A DNA stretch of 64,000 nt from contig NZ_VOSL01000044.1 in the NCBI RefSeq assembly GCF_007997005.1, positions 1 through 64,000 of the forward strand, read 5' to 3'. Below the pieces are notes generated by a model, which made no database searches, was not told the origin of the DNA, and saw nothing but the letters and a program-made list of their open reading frames with translations. How positions within the stretch are numbered: position 1 is the stretch's first letter; every line of letters starts with the position of its first letter. Shown here piece by piece: positions 35,682 to 43,697 of this stretch. Source of the DNA: Lujinxingia vulgaris (GTDB taxonomy: Bacteria > Myxococcota_A > Bradymonadia > Bradymonadales > Bradymonadaceae). A program made the translations under genes and the position numbers.

Positions 35682-37661
35682 TCAGTTCCCGCTGTCGGAG
35701 CGGTTTCCGTAGAAGGTGCCGTCCAGGATGGAGGGCTGGCTTTCGGTGCTAAAGCGGAACTCAGCTTCCCACTTGCAGCGAAGCTCGGGGGTGCCCAGGG
35801 TCTGGATGAAGGGCAGCGGGTAGCCAGGCCAGCCACTGTTGGCCGAGGCCCCGGGCGGGTAGACGGCAGGCTGGTAGATCTCGCAGGGCTCGCCGGTAGG
35901 TGTGCCGATGCGGAAGTTGTCGCTGGAGTCGGCGACCAGGCTGTCGTTGACGTAGTCGCGGACGGTGTCAGCCGCTTCGTCCTGAAGCACTTCGCAGGCC
36001 TGCACGACGGCGTTGTAGAGGGTTTGGCCGGGATTGGAGACTTCATCAGCCAGACCTTCGCAGTCGATGAGCTCTCCGAGCATGGCCTCCAGAGAGTCGA
36101 TGGGGGTCGGGGCGTCGGCGAAGAGGCGGGGGAGCAGGACCCTCTCGATGACGGCGAGGATGAGGTTACCGTACTGAAGGGTGAGCGGGTGCTTGTCGAT
36201 TTCCAGAGCGGTGGCGCCGATCATGGTCGCGCCGAAGTTGCCGAAGACGGCGCTGCCATTCTCGCCCACGTCGAAGGAGCGAATGCGGACCTCGGAGCAG
36301 GAGGCGGACTGATTTTCACAGCCGCGGCTCCATGTCAGGACGATGTCGTTCCAGAGCTGGCGGTTGTTCTCGGGGAGAAGCACCGCGGTGGCCTGACCGC
36401 TGGCCAGATCAATGACGGGCTGCTCGTCGATGATGATGGACCCTTCGACGACGAAGGCCTCCAACATGCTGACGACATCACCGATGATTTGCTGGCCATC
36501 GACGGCCCACGGCGGCAGGAAGCCTTCGATCGCGTCATCGAGGAAGTCGAGGGCCAGCGCCATCAAGGTGCCGTTGCTCTGGAAGTCACGGAGGGTGTCC
36601 GCGAAACTCCCCAGCGAGTCACCGGCGAAGTCGAGCAGGAAGTCGAGCAGGCCGCGTGTGCCGCCGTCGCAGTAGTCGATGGTGGCCGGGCAGCCCAGGA
36701 CAAAACGAGCAGGGCTCTCTGCCAGCGTGCCGATGAGGTCGATGACTTCGCGTACTGAAGGCGGAAGGCCGCTGCGCAGGTCAAAGGCGTGGGTGACCTG
36801 GTAGGTGCCGGCGATGGTGGGGAAGTAGTCGAAGAGCTCGATCTCGACGACGGTGCTCACGCCGTTTTGCACGGGCGGGTTGTTCTCGGAGCAGCCAACG
36901 GCGACGCTGACCTCGCGGGTGCCGACGTTCTGAATCGCCGAGCCGATGATGGTGTAGGCGGTGTTGTTGGCGACCGAGGGCAGGATGACGTCGTTGATGG
37001 AGCCGTCGGCGTTGACGGTGGCGTTGCGCACGAAGTCGGCGCTGGGCCAGAGGCCATCACGGTTGAAGGCTTCCTCGGCCGCGTCACAGGTGACGGTGGG
37101 CGGGAGGAAGAGGGTCTCGACGGAATCGAGCACCGCCGAGCCGGCGTGCTCGTACTCCACGATGTAGGAGGCGGAGTCTTTGGCGTTGATGCCCATGTTG
37201 AATTCGAGGGCGTTGACGCCTTCCTGATCGACGGTGGCTTCGACGCGGATGGTGCCGGTGGCGGTGTTGGGGTCGCCGCCGGTGCGCACGGTGGTCGAGG
37301 CGATGCCGTTGTCATCGGTGATGTCGTTGGCCGCCGAGAGGGTCGCGCCCTGGGCGCCGACCACGGTCTCAAGGGCAAAACCCACCATGGCGTTGCGGAT
37401 GGGGTTTCCGTCGGCGTCGACCAGGCGCACCGAGATGGTGGCCGAGTCTTCGACCGCCAGGGTGCGGGTGCAGGCGAGCTGTGCGGCGTCGCAGGGCTCA
37501 ACGTGCTCCAGGCGGCTGGTGCCGGGGATGTCCGGTTGCTCGTGATCGCGAGGATCTTCGTCGGTGGGCACGTTTACCGTGCTCTCACCGCAGGCCATTG
37601 TCAGCGAGAGGCCGCCGGCGGCCAGCAACGCGAGCAACTTTGTTGTGTAGCTTCCCATCAT
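35682..37661 (-). CDS. lipoprotein with Big_1-like domain, function unknown
   Basis: 660 residues from the ATG at 37661, which has GGAGG 6 nt upstream (an adjacent ATG is possible). The signal peptide ends in lipobox 'LTMAC' (C24), followed by an Asp/Pro-rich linker. An Ig-like domain (about 45-155) has the invasin/intimin Big_1 pattern 'ATISVRLVDADGNPIRNAMVGFAL' and 'DDNGIASTTVRTGG'. The remaining 500 residues alternate beta segments with acidic helices ('LLDFLLDFAGDSLGSFADTL'). Several Cys are evenly placed. A strong promoter (37821-37848) precedes a 5' leader of about 150 nt. Surface or outer-membrane location is inferred from the lipobox and the lack of an inner-membrane helix. Confidence 0.82.
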   Translation of the reverse strand: MMGSYTTKLLALLAAGGLSLTMACGESTVNVPTDEDPRDHEQPDIPGTSRLEHVEPCDAAQLACTRTLAVEDSATISVRLVDADGNPIRNAMVGFALETVVGAQGATLSAANDITDDNGIASTTVRTGGDPNTATGTIRVEATVDQEGVNALEFNMGINAKDSASYIVEYEHAGSAVLDSVETLFLPPTVTCDAAEEAFNRDGLWPSADFVRNATVNADGSINDVILPSVANNTAYTIIGSAIQNVGTREVSVAVGCSENNPPVQNGVSTVVEIELFDYFPTIAGTYQVTHAFDLRSGLPPSVREVIDLIGTLAESPARFVLGCPATIDYCDGGTRGLLDFLLDFAGDSLGSFADTLRDFQSNGTLMALALDFLDDAIEGFLPPWAVDGQQIIGDVVSMLEAFVVEGSIIIDEQPVIDLASGQATAVLLPENNRQLWNDIVLTWSRGCENQSASCSEVRIRSFDVGENGSAVFGNFGATMIGATALEIDKHPLTLQYGNLILAVIERVLLPRLFADAPTPIDSLEAMLGELIDCEGLADEVSNPGQTLYNAVVQACEVLQDEAADTVRDYVNDSLVADSSDNFRIGTPTGEPCEIYQPAVYPPGASANSGWPGYPLPFIQTLGTPELRCKWEAEFRFSTESQPSILDGTFYGNRSDSGN

Positions 37662-37820
37662 CTCTTTCCTCCGCAACGCGCCGCGAGCGACGTGTTGTTC
37701 GTGGTGAATTGGCACGTCGTAGGACGCGCAAACGTAAATCCAGGTGCAAGTGCAGCAGCGAAGCATTGCGCGGGCAGAAAACGTCGCTGCCTGCTGAGCT
37801 TATACTGTAGGTTAGCCGTG

Positions 37821-37848
37821 AGTATACCGAGGGGGTGTCGGTGGTCAA
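37821..37848 (-). promoter_or_regulatory. promoter of the Big_1-like lipoprotein gene
   Basis: Minus-strand TTGACC (37843-37848), a 16-nt spacer and TATACT (37821-37826). It would give a leader of roughly 150 nt before the ATG at 37661. Confidence 0.6.
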
Positions 37849-37909
37849 GGCGGCGATGAGGTTCGCGTAAAACCTTGTTGAGCCGGGGATCACTCTAAAA
37901 ATGAGTGCG

Positions 37910-40792
37910 TTAGACGGGCTCGGTCTGCTGAATCCAGGTCGGCGGGGTGGTGGCCTTCTGGAAGAGCGCCTCGGGAGTGATGGCCGGGCTAAAATAGAAT
38001 CCCTGGCCGTAGTGGCAGCCCATGGTGCGGAGCAGTCGCCACTGCTCGCGGGTCTCGATGCCCTCGGCCAGGGCATGCATCGCGAAGCTCTGTGAGAGCG
38101 TGACGATGGAGCGCACGATGCTGGCGTCGCGCTCGTCTCCGGGGAGGTCTTTGACAAAGGATCGGTCGATCTTAAGGGTCTGGACCGGGAGTTGCTTGAG
38201 ACGCTCCAGTGACGAGTAGCCGGTGCCGAAGTCGTCAATGGCGACGCGCAGGCCATGCTCGCGGAGCTGGCGCACGACGCGGGCGGTGTGCTCAGGGTCG
38301 GCGAGGATGGCGGACTCGGTGAGCTCCAGGGCGAGGCGGTCGGCGGGGATGTGGGCGTTGGCGATCGCGGCGAGGATGCGCTCGACGATATCGCTGCGCA
38401 GGAACTGGAGTGGGGAGAGATTGACGGCGACTGAGACGTCGAGGCCCGCGCCCTGCCACAGGGCGATTTGCCGGCAGACGCGCTCCAAGACCCAGTCGCC
38501 GAGCGGGACGATCAGGCCGGACTCTTCGGCAGCGGGGATGAATTCGGCCGGCGAGATGCTGTGTCCCTCGGCGTTGGTCCAGCGCAGCAGAGCTTCGGCA
38601 CCGGTGATGCTGCCACTGTGAAGATCGATGATGGGCTGGTAGGCCACACGAATCTCACCGCGTTCGACGGCGCCATGAAGTTGGGATTGCAGCGCGAGGC
38701 GGCGCTGCTGACGCTCGGCGAGCTCGCCGGCGTAGAGTGAGAAGTTGGCAGGGCCGGTGTCTTTGGCGTGGGAGAGGGCGCGGTGGGCCTGCTTGAGCAG
38801 GGTGGTGGCGTCGGTGGCGTCGCGCGGGAAGGAGGCGATGCCGATGCTTGCGCTCAAGAAGGAGTCCTGGCCTTTGATGCTGAAGGGGCGGCTGAAGGCG
38901 CTCTGAATCGTGTGGGCGTGCGACTCCAGGGAGTCGTTTTCTGGAGAGGGCATAAAGACGACGAACTCATCCGCGCCGATGCGGGCGAGGATGGCGTCGG
39001 GGGGCATCAGCGACTGGAGGCGGTCGCGGGCGTCGAGGAGCAGCGCGTCGCCGGCGTCATGGCCCAGGATATCGTTGACGAGGTGGAAGCGGTCGAGGTC
39101 GACGTAGAAGAGGGCGGCGCTGGCGTCGGGGTGTTGGGCGATGTGGGCCTCAATGGCTTCGAGGAGGCCGTGCCGGTTGGGGAGGGTGGTGAGGCTGTCG
39201 TTGTAAGCGAGGAAGGTGAGGCGGTCCTGGGCGATCTTCTGCGCGGTGATGTCGGAGATCACGCCGGTGATGGCCACCGGGTTGTGATCGGCGTCGCGTT
39301 CAACGTGGCCGCGGTCTTCGAACCAGCGGGTGCGCTCATCGTTGCGGTGGATGCTGCGGTAGCGCACGACGTAGGTCTCGTCGCAGGCGATGGCGTGTTC
39401 AATGGTGCGACTGATGCCCTCGCGGTCGTCGGGGTGGATGCGGGAACGCCAGAGCTGAGTGTCTTCGTAGAAGGCGCGGGCGGGGTAGCCGAGCAGGCGC
39501 TCGGTCGCCGGGCTGATGAAGGTGGTGGCGAAGTCGGGGAGGCTTGTGCGGTAGAGGATGTCCGGGACGGTGTCGATGACGTCGCGGAAGCGGGCCTCGG
39601 AGGTGCGGGCTTCCAGCAGGAGGGCGTGGCGGTGCAGAGCGACGCCGAGCTGGCGGGCCACGGCGTTGAGCATCGTGATGTGGCGTGGCGTAAGTTGGCG
39701 TTGCTCGTCGCGGGTGGCGATGATGAGTGCGCCGCAGCTCTTCTCGTCGCGCACAATGGGGACGCCGGCGATGCGGCGGACACCCTGATTGCGGTAGTAG
39801 GTTGCGATGTCGGGGAGCTGGCGCGAGGCGAAGGTGCCTGCCTCGACGAGATGCGTTGCGAAGGTCAGGTCGCAGGCATCGTCGTCCCCACGGGGTAGTC
39901 CGCGGCTCCAGATCACGCTCAACGTCGATGTCTCGGGCGTGAAGAGGGCTACTTCGCCGAGTTCGAAGTCGGTGAGCTCGGAGGCGGCGCGGAGTGCCTT
40001 GTCGCCGAGGGTGGCGATGTCGCTCTCGCTGGCGAGCTCTTCGGTGACGGCGCCGATGCCTTCGAGGTGCGCCTCGGCGCGGCGGACATCGCCGATGTTG
40101 AGGAAGTCGGCGACGTAGCCCGTGAGCTGGCCGTCGTCGTCAAAGAGGGGGGCGAGCGTCAGGTGAACTTCGACGTGATGGTCGTGATGGATGGGGTAGG
40201 CGAGCTCGGCGGCGAAGCTGCCGTTGGAGCGAGACCTCTCCAGGGCGTGGTTCAGCGAGATGGCGTCGCGGCTGTCGAGATGGTTCAGCGGGCCCAGCGA
40301 GGTGCCGAGGAGCGTGTCGGCGGGTTGGTGAAGAAGTCGGCAGAGGGCGGGGTTGACGTCGACGAGCGCGCCCTGAAGGTCGAGGAGCGCGACGCCATTG
40401 GCCATGGTGTCGATGATGCGGCCGATGTGAGCGTCGCGGGTGACAAGCTGGCGTTCGACGGAGTGAAGCGCGACGAGGTGACGGCGCAATAAGACGTAGA
40501 GGAGCAGTCCGCTGGCGACGATAAAGAAGAGGCCTTTCAGCGTCTGCGCGAGCTCGCGGGAGGCGGGGGCGGTGAAGATAGCGTTGACCAGCGCGTCGCT
40601 GACGAGAATCCAGAGGGCCGCTAGCAGAATATAGGCGAGTGCCAGGCGGCGATTGAAGGTCCGGGAGGATTCACGAGGAAGGGGAGGGCCGACAAGGTCG
40701 GAGGGTGACGTCAAGGCGCTGAGGCGACCGGTAGCGCGTGGATCGCGTAAGGATCGCGGATCAGAAGGGCGCGCGTGGTCGTTGGCGTTCAT
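37910..40792 (-). CDS. membrane PAS-GAF-PAS-GGDEF-EAL protein, probable c-di-GMP phosphodiesterase
   Basis: 960 residues from the ATG at 40792; an upstream TTG would add only low-complexity sequence. Two N-terminal helices (about 48-70 and 85-105) precede PAS (about 120-235), GAF (about 245-395), a second PAS with PAC (about 400-525), GGDEF (about 535-700) and EAL (about 710-955). The GGDEF site reads 'RIGADEFVVF', with Ala at the second Gly, so cyclase activity may be weak or absent. The EAL domain keeps 'GAEALLRW', 'LELTESAIL', 'IDDFGTGYSSL', 'KIDRSFV' and 'AEGIET', so phosphodiesterase activity is likely. The ligand sensed by GAF/PAS is unknown. Confidence 0.93.
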   Translation of the reverse strand: MNANDHARPSDPRSLRDPRATGRLSALTSPSDLVGPPLPRESSRTFNRRLALAYILLAALWILVSDALVNAIFTAPASRELAQTLKGLFFIVASGLLLYVLLRRHLVALHSVERQLVTRDAHIGRIIDTMANGVALLDLQGALVDVNPALCRLLHQPADTLLGTSLGPLNHLDSRDAISLNHALERSRSNGSFAAELAYPIHHDHHVEVHLTLAPLFDDDGQLTGYVADFLNIGDVRRAEAHLEGIGAVTEELASESDIATLGDKALRAASELTDFELGEVALFTPETSTLSVIWSRGLPRGDDDACDLTFATHLVEAGTFASRQLPDIATYYRNQGVRRIAGVPIVRDEKSCGALIIATRDEQRQLTPRHITMLNAVARQLGVALHRHALLLEARTSEARFRDVIDTVPDILYRTSLPDFATTFISPATERLLGYPARAFYEDTQLWRSRIHPDDREGISRTIEHAIACDETYVVRYRSIHRNDERTRWFEDRGHVERDADHNPVAITGVISDITAQKIAQDRLTFLAYNDSLTTLPNRHGLLEAIEAHIAQHPDASAALFYVDLDRFHLVNDILGHDAGDALLLDARDRLQSLMPPDAILARIGADEFVVFMPSPENDSLESHAHTIQSAFSRPFSIKGQDSFLSASIGIASFPRDATDATTLLKQAHRALSHAKDTGPANFSLYAGELAERQQRRLALQSQLHGAVERGEIRVAYQPIIDLHSGSITGAEALLRWTNAEGHSISPAEFIPAAEESGLIVPLGDWVLERVCRQIALWQGAGLDVSVAVNLSPLQFLRSDIVERILAAIANAHIPADRLALELTESAILADPEHTARVVRQLREHGLRVAIDDFGTGYSSLERLKQLPVQTLKIDRSFVKDLPGDERDASIVRSIVTLSQSFAMHALAEGIETREQWRLLRTMGCHYGQGFYFSPAITPEALFQKATTPPTWIQQTEPV

Positions 40793-41064
40793 CGGCGAGG
40801 GGCCTGTGCAGGTAGGCTCAAAAAGACCTCCTGAGCATAGCAAGAGGATCCGCGGTGCGGTCAACTCACAAGAGGCTGTGAGGGCGGATGGTGGATCAAA
40901 AAAAACCCGGCGAGGGCCGGGTTTACACAGTCAACACCATCGCAAATTAGAGCGGTCGGGAGCAATTCAGGTCATGGCCATGAGAGGATATCCCATCGAG
41001 TTTGGAAACAGCGGACCGCCGGTGGAGTCTTAGCGCTGAAGGGTGCGCGATGCAACTTTCTTTC
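40793..41064. other. 272-nt intergenic region
   Basis: It contains a terminator (listed separately) and an AT-rich 5' flank; no other open frame or RNA gene is evident. Confidence 0.5.
40898..40924 (-). terminator. intrinsic terminator of the desaturase unit
   Basis: On the minus strand, stem AAACCCGG / CCGGGTTT (40917-40924 with 40903-40910) runs into a T-tract of eight. Confidence 0.88.
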
Positions 41065-41619
41065 TCAATGCCGGAATAAAATCTGTGCGTTGTTGGAACG
41101 CGCGGGCCTGGTCCGGGAGCGGATATGCAGTGCCAACTCCAGCGCTACGACAGCGGCGGTAAGGACGAGCAGCGCTTGAACGCCGAGGGCCAGCTGAGCT
41201 GTGGTTCCGGAGTAGGGCACGAACGCAGAGGGTTCGCCCAGATGCGGCCAGAGCGTCACGAGGGCGTACATCGCTGCTGCGCCGATACAGACGCTCCCGA
41301 TGACGTGGGTCATGTATTCTCCGCGCTCCAGGCCCCCGAGCGAGGCACGGGAGTCTTGCTCGACGAAGGTGTCAACGATGGTGTTGATCGTGTCAATCGC
41401 GAAGAGCACCAGCAGCGCGGTCGCAAACCCGCCGCGCGGGGCCCCAAAGGCCACCATAGCGAGCATCCCGGTAAAGAGCAGGCCACGGCAGGTATGTGCG
41501 ATTTGCTCGTGCTTGCATTCCGGGCGCTCGAAGAGGCGAAGTTTGAGGATGTGATAGTAGCCGACATCGAAGGCCCCGATCGTCGCGAGGACGATGAAGA
41601 GAATCAGTAAGAGTGTCAT
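41065..41619 (-). CDS. small polytopic membrane protein of unknown function
   Basis: 184 residues from the ATG at 41619 (GAGG 5 nt upstream); the open frame further upstream overlaps the desaturase and is not used. Four hydrophobic segments (about 1-18, 50-78, 100-122 and 140-165) and a charged loop 'RPECKHEQIAHTCRG' (about 33-47) with paired Cys are seen. The protein ends in a basic tail. It lies 76 nt downstream of the fatty-acid desaturase on the same strand, so it is probably transcribed with it and controlled by the TetR operators. No family was recognised. Confidence 0.7.
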   Translation of the reverse strand: MTLLLILFIVLATIGAFDVGYYHILKLRLFERPECKHEQIAHTCRGLLFTGMLAMVAFGAPRGGFATALLVLFAIDTINTIVDTFVEQDSRASLGGLERGEYMTHVIGSVCIGAAAMYALVTLWPHLGEPSAFVPYSGTTAQLALGVQALLVLTAAVVALELALHIRSRTRPARSNNAQILFRH

Positions 41620-41695
41620 GTGAACCTCATTGCAGGGCAAAGAAGCGTTGCTCGGGAGACTAACAAGAGCGAGACGATAGTGATGGGCGTTGCGC

Positions 41696-42586
41696 TCATC
41701 CCATGCGCCAGACTGTGGGCATTGGACGCGCAGCGGGCTTGACTCCGGAGTCAGGGCGGTCGTGAGCCAGTACCTTCCAGACAAGGCCGAGGCGCTCAAA
41801 GGCGCGAATGGCAAGCCAGCCCAGGTCGACCTCCCACCAGGCGTGGCCCATTCGCGCCGATCTCGGGTAGGCGTGGTGGTTGTTGTGAAAGCCCTCCCCG
41901 AACGAAATCAGCCCGAGCACAAAGGTGTTGCGGCCTTCTTCGGCGGCGCCCTCGATAGCGTAGCGCATGTATCCCCATTTATGGGCGACGATGCCGACGA
42001 ACCAGTGGCCAAGGATGCCGGCGCTAATGCGCATGCAAAGCGCGACAATCACAAGCTCCCACCCACCGATGAGCGCGAGCAGACCGGCCAGCACAAGGGT
42101 GTAGAGGGGCCAGGTGCGCTCAAAGAAACGCAGCCAGGGGTCCTCGGAGAGTTCGCGCGGGATCTCGACGAGCTCGGCCTGGGTGGGGACGTAGCGCAGG
42201 TGCAGATTCCAGTAGAAGTCGCGCAAGATGCCGTGGCGGTAGGCAAAGTAGTCCGGGCAGTCGGGCTGGTTTTGCCAGTAGTCCCGGACGTAATGGAGGC
42301 GGATCCAGCTGAGGGGACCCCCGAGACCGGTCAGGATGAAGAGCGTAACCAGCACGTTGCGAAAGGCCCGAGAGGTTTCAAACGCTCGGTGAATGATGCC
42401 GCGATGAAGTCCGACGGAGTGGCCCAGGCAGAGGGTCAGCAGGCCCAGGCCTGCTGCGATGAGGGCGCGCTCCAGCGTGAGAACCTGCCACCCGAGCAGG
42501 AGGGAAGGGGTGAGCATCAGGTAGAGCCAGACGATCTTCGTCCAGCTGTGGCGAGTGTGGCCGTGTGGGGTGTGAAGTTCGGGCAT
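41696..42586 (-). CDS. acyl-CoA/fatty acid desaturase family membrane protein
   Basis: 296 residues from the ATG at 42586 (GGGAGG 6 nt upstream); the ATG at 42634 falls in the operator region and is rejected. Several membrane helices and two of the three histidine boxes are clear: 'GLHRGIIHR' (H-x4-H) and 'GEGFHNNHHAYPRSARMG' (H-x2-HH). The middle box, usually H-x2-HH, reads 'LHYVRDYWQNQPDC', so two ligands are missing there and the later 'FAYRH' or 'HLRYV' may replace them. Such divergent desaturase-like forms are known, so the enzyme may be active on an altered substrate. Two TGAACATGTTCA sites lie just upstream. Confidence 0.82.
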   Translation of the reverse strand: MPELHTPHGHTRHSWTKIVWLYLMLTPSLLLGWQVLTLERALIAAGLGLLTLCLGHSVGLHRGIIHRAFETSRAFRNVLVTLFILTGLGGPLSWIRLHYVRDYWQNQPDCPDYFAYRHGILRDFYWNLHLRYVPTQAELVEIPRELSEDPWLRFFERTWPLYTLVLAGLLALIGGWELVIVALCMRISAGILGHWFVGIVAHKWGYMRYAIEGAAEEGRNTFVLGLISFGEGFHNNHHAYPRSARMGHAWWEVDLGWLAIRAFERLGLVWKVLAHDRPDSGVKPAARPMPTVWRMG

Positions 42587-42621
42587 CTGAGACCTCCCGG
42601 GGAAGAGTCGCGCACTGTTTA

Positions 42622-42633
42622 TGAACATGTTCA
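42622..42633 (-). promoter_or_regulatory. TetR-type operator TGAACATGTTCA, distal copy
   Basis: A perfect 12-bp palindrome, 23 bp from its twin (two helical turns). With the flanking bases, the two copies together form one large inverted repeat (ATGAACATGTTCAC and GTGAACATGTTCAT). Confidence 0.75.
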
Positions 42634-42644
42634 CTTTACGGGGG

Positions 42645-42675
42645 TGAACATGTTCATTTTTGGCGTGGAAGTCAA
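42645..42675 (-). promoter_or_regulatory. desaturase promoter with overlapping operator
   Basis: Minus-strand TTGACT (-35, 42670-42675); after 13 nt comes the perfect palindrome TGAACATGTTCA (42645-42656), which covers the expected -10 (CATGTT at 17-nt spacing). A regulator bound here would block RNA polymerase directly. Confidence 0.7.
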
Positions 42676-42826
42676 GAGTTTGGTGTGATTTTTATGGATA
42701 AAGGGTCTGGGAGGACTGCCTGCGGGCGTGGGTGTCCTGGTGGCTCGTGACGTCAAACGCGTGAGACCGGTGGCCAGGGGTGGCGGCTCCCCCCTTGGGA
42801 GTGGCAGATGGACGATCGGAGTGGCG

Positions 42827-43489
42827 TTAGATCTCTGGCTCTGGGCCAAGCACAGCGTCGGCGATGCCATCCGCGAGTTCGCGGAAGACCGGCGTGGTCG
42901 CGGCGATGGCGAGCATCGGCATCCAGCGCTGCATCTGGTCGAGGAGGCGCGCGGTGGCCTGCTGGTCGGGGGTGCGATCGACGAGCCAGAAGAGCACGAC
43001 CGCGAGGTGAATCAGGTAGAGATGTCGACCGAGCTGGGTCGCCTGGGCCTCGTCGGGAGCGAAGCGGGCATAGAGTACGGCCTCGCGAAACACCGATTGC
43101 ACGTGTTGCTGGGAGAAGGGGTTCTCGGGGGGGTAAAGATCTCTGGCATCTTTGAGCAACATGCCGGTGATGCTGCGGAGGGTGTCCCGATGCGGGCCGA
43201 GCACACGCAGGCTCGTGCGCAGGCAGAAGAGAAAACGCTCCGGCCAGCGCTCTTCAGGCATGTGGTCGCGAGCCGCGGCTTCGAAGGCGTGCGAGAGGCG
43301 CTCGTAGAGGGCGAGCACGAAGGACTCTTTGGCGTCGAAGTAGCGGTAGACGAGTCCGAGGCTGACATCAGCCCGGGCGGCGATCTGGCGCAGAGTGGTC
43401 GTGTCGAAACTTTGCTCCTCGAAGAGGGAGAGCGCGGCTTCGAGGATGCGTTGGCGGGTCTCCTCGGCTTTGGGAGTGAGTTCGGACAT
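42827..43489 (-). CDS. TetR/AcrR family transcriptional regulator
   Basis: 220 residues. The N-terminal TetR helix-turn-helix (about 10-55) reads 'RQRILEAALSLFEEQSF', 'LRQIAARADVSLGLVYRYF', 'AKESFVLALYERL'. The C-terminal ligand-binding helices are hydrophobic with 'LYLIHLAVVLFWLVD' (about 155-170). Its own promoter carries TGAACGTGTTCA and the downstream desaturase gene carries two TGAACATGTTCA, so it very probably represses both. A fatty-acyl ligand, as for DesT-type regulators of unsaturated lipid synthesis, is inferred from the target gene only. Confidence 0.92.
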   Translation of the reverse strand: MSELTPKAEETRQRILEAALSLFEEQSFDTTTLRQIAARADVSLGLVYRYFDAKESFVLALYERLSHAFEAAARDHMPEERWPERFLFCLRTSLRVLGPHRDTLRSITGMLLKDARDLYPPENPFSQQHVQSVFREAVLYARFAPDEAQATQLGRHLYLIHLAVVLFWLVDRTPDQQATARLLDQMQRWMPMLAIAATTPVFRELADGIADAVLGPEPEI

Positions 43490-43537
43490 AGGAGAGTCGG
43501 CGTAAAAAGATGGAGGAGAGGGTAGGGCCAGGAAAGA

Positions 43538-43569
43538 TGAACGTGTTCAATGATGTGGTGGGCTGTCAA
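43538..43569 (-). promoter_or_regulatory. TetR gene promoter with overlapping operator
   Basis: Minus-strand TTGACA (-35, 43564-43569), then after 14 nt the palindrome TGAACACGTTCA (43538-43549), i.e. the same sequence and the same offset from the -35 as at the desaturase promoter. This points to autoregulation. Confidence 0.68.
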
Positions 43570-43603
43570 GATGGTTTCATGGTTTTTGAGGTACAAAAAT
43601 ACA

Positions 43604-43637
43604 AAAAAAGGCCGCGCGATGTTCGCGCGACCTTTTT
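43604..43637 (-). terminator. intrinsic terminator of the 43698 lipoprotein gene
   Basis: A long stem (AAAAAGG, one mismatch, CGCGCGA) with a 3-nt loop and A/T runs on both arms. It lies 60 nt past the stop of the minus-strand gene and just ahead of the TetR promoter. Confidence 0.85.
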
Positions 43638-43697
43638 GAAGAAGCATTCATCTGTGGGTCGTGCCGACCCGCCGGAATGGCGGGCCGGCAGGTCGCC

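Noticed and set aside
41696-42586. Desaturase considered broken because of the second His box
   Set aside because: Full length, no frameshift, strong ribosome site and own regulation; divergent boxes occur in this superfamily.
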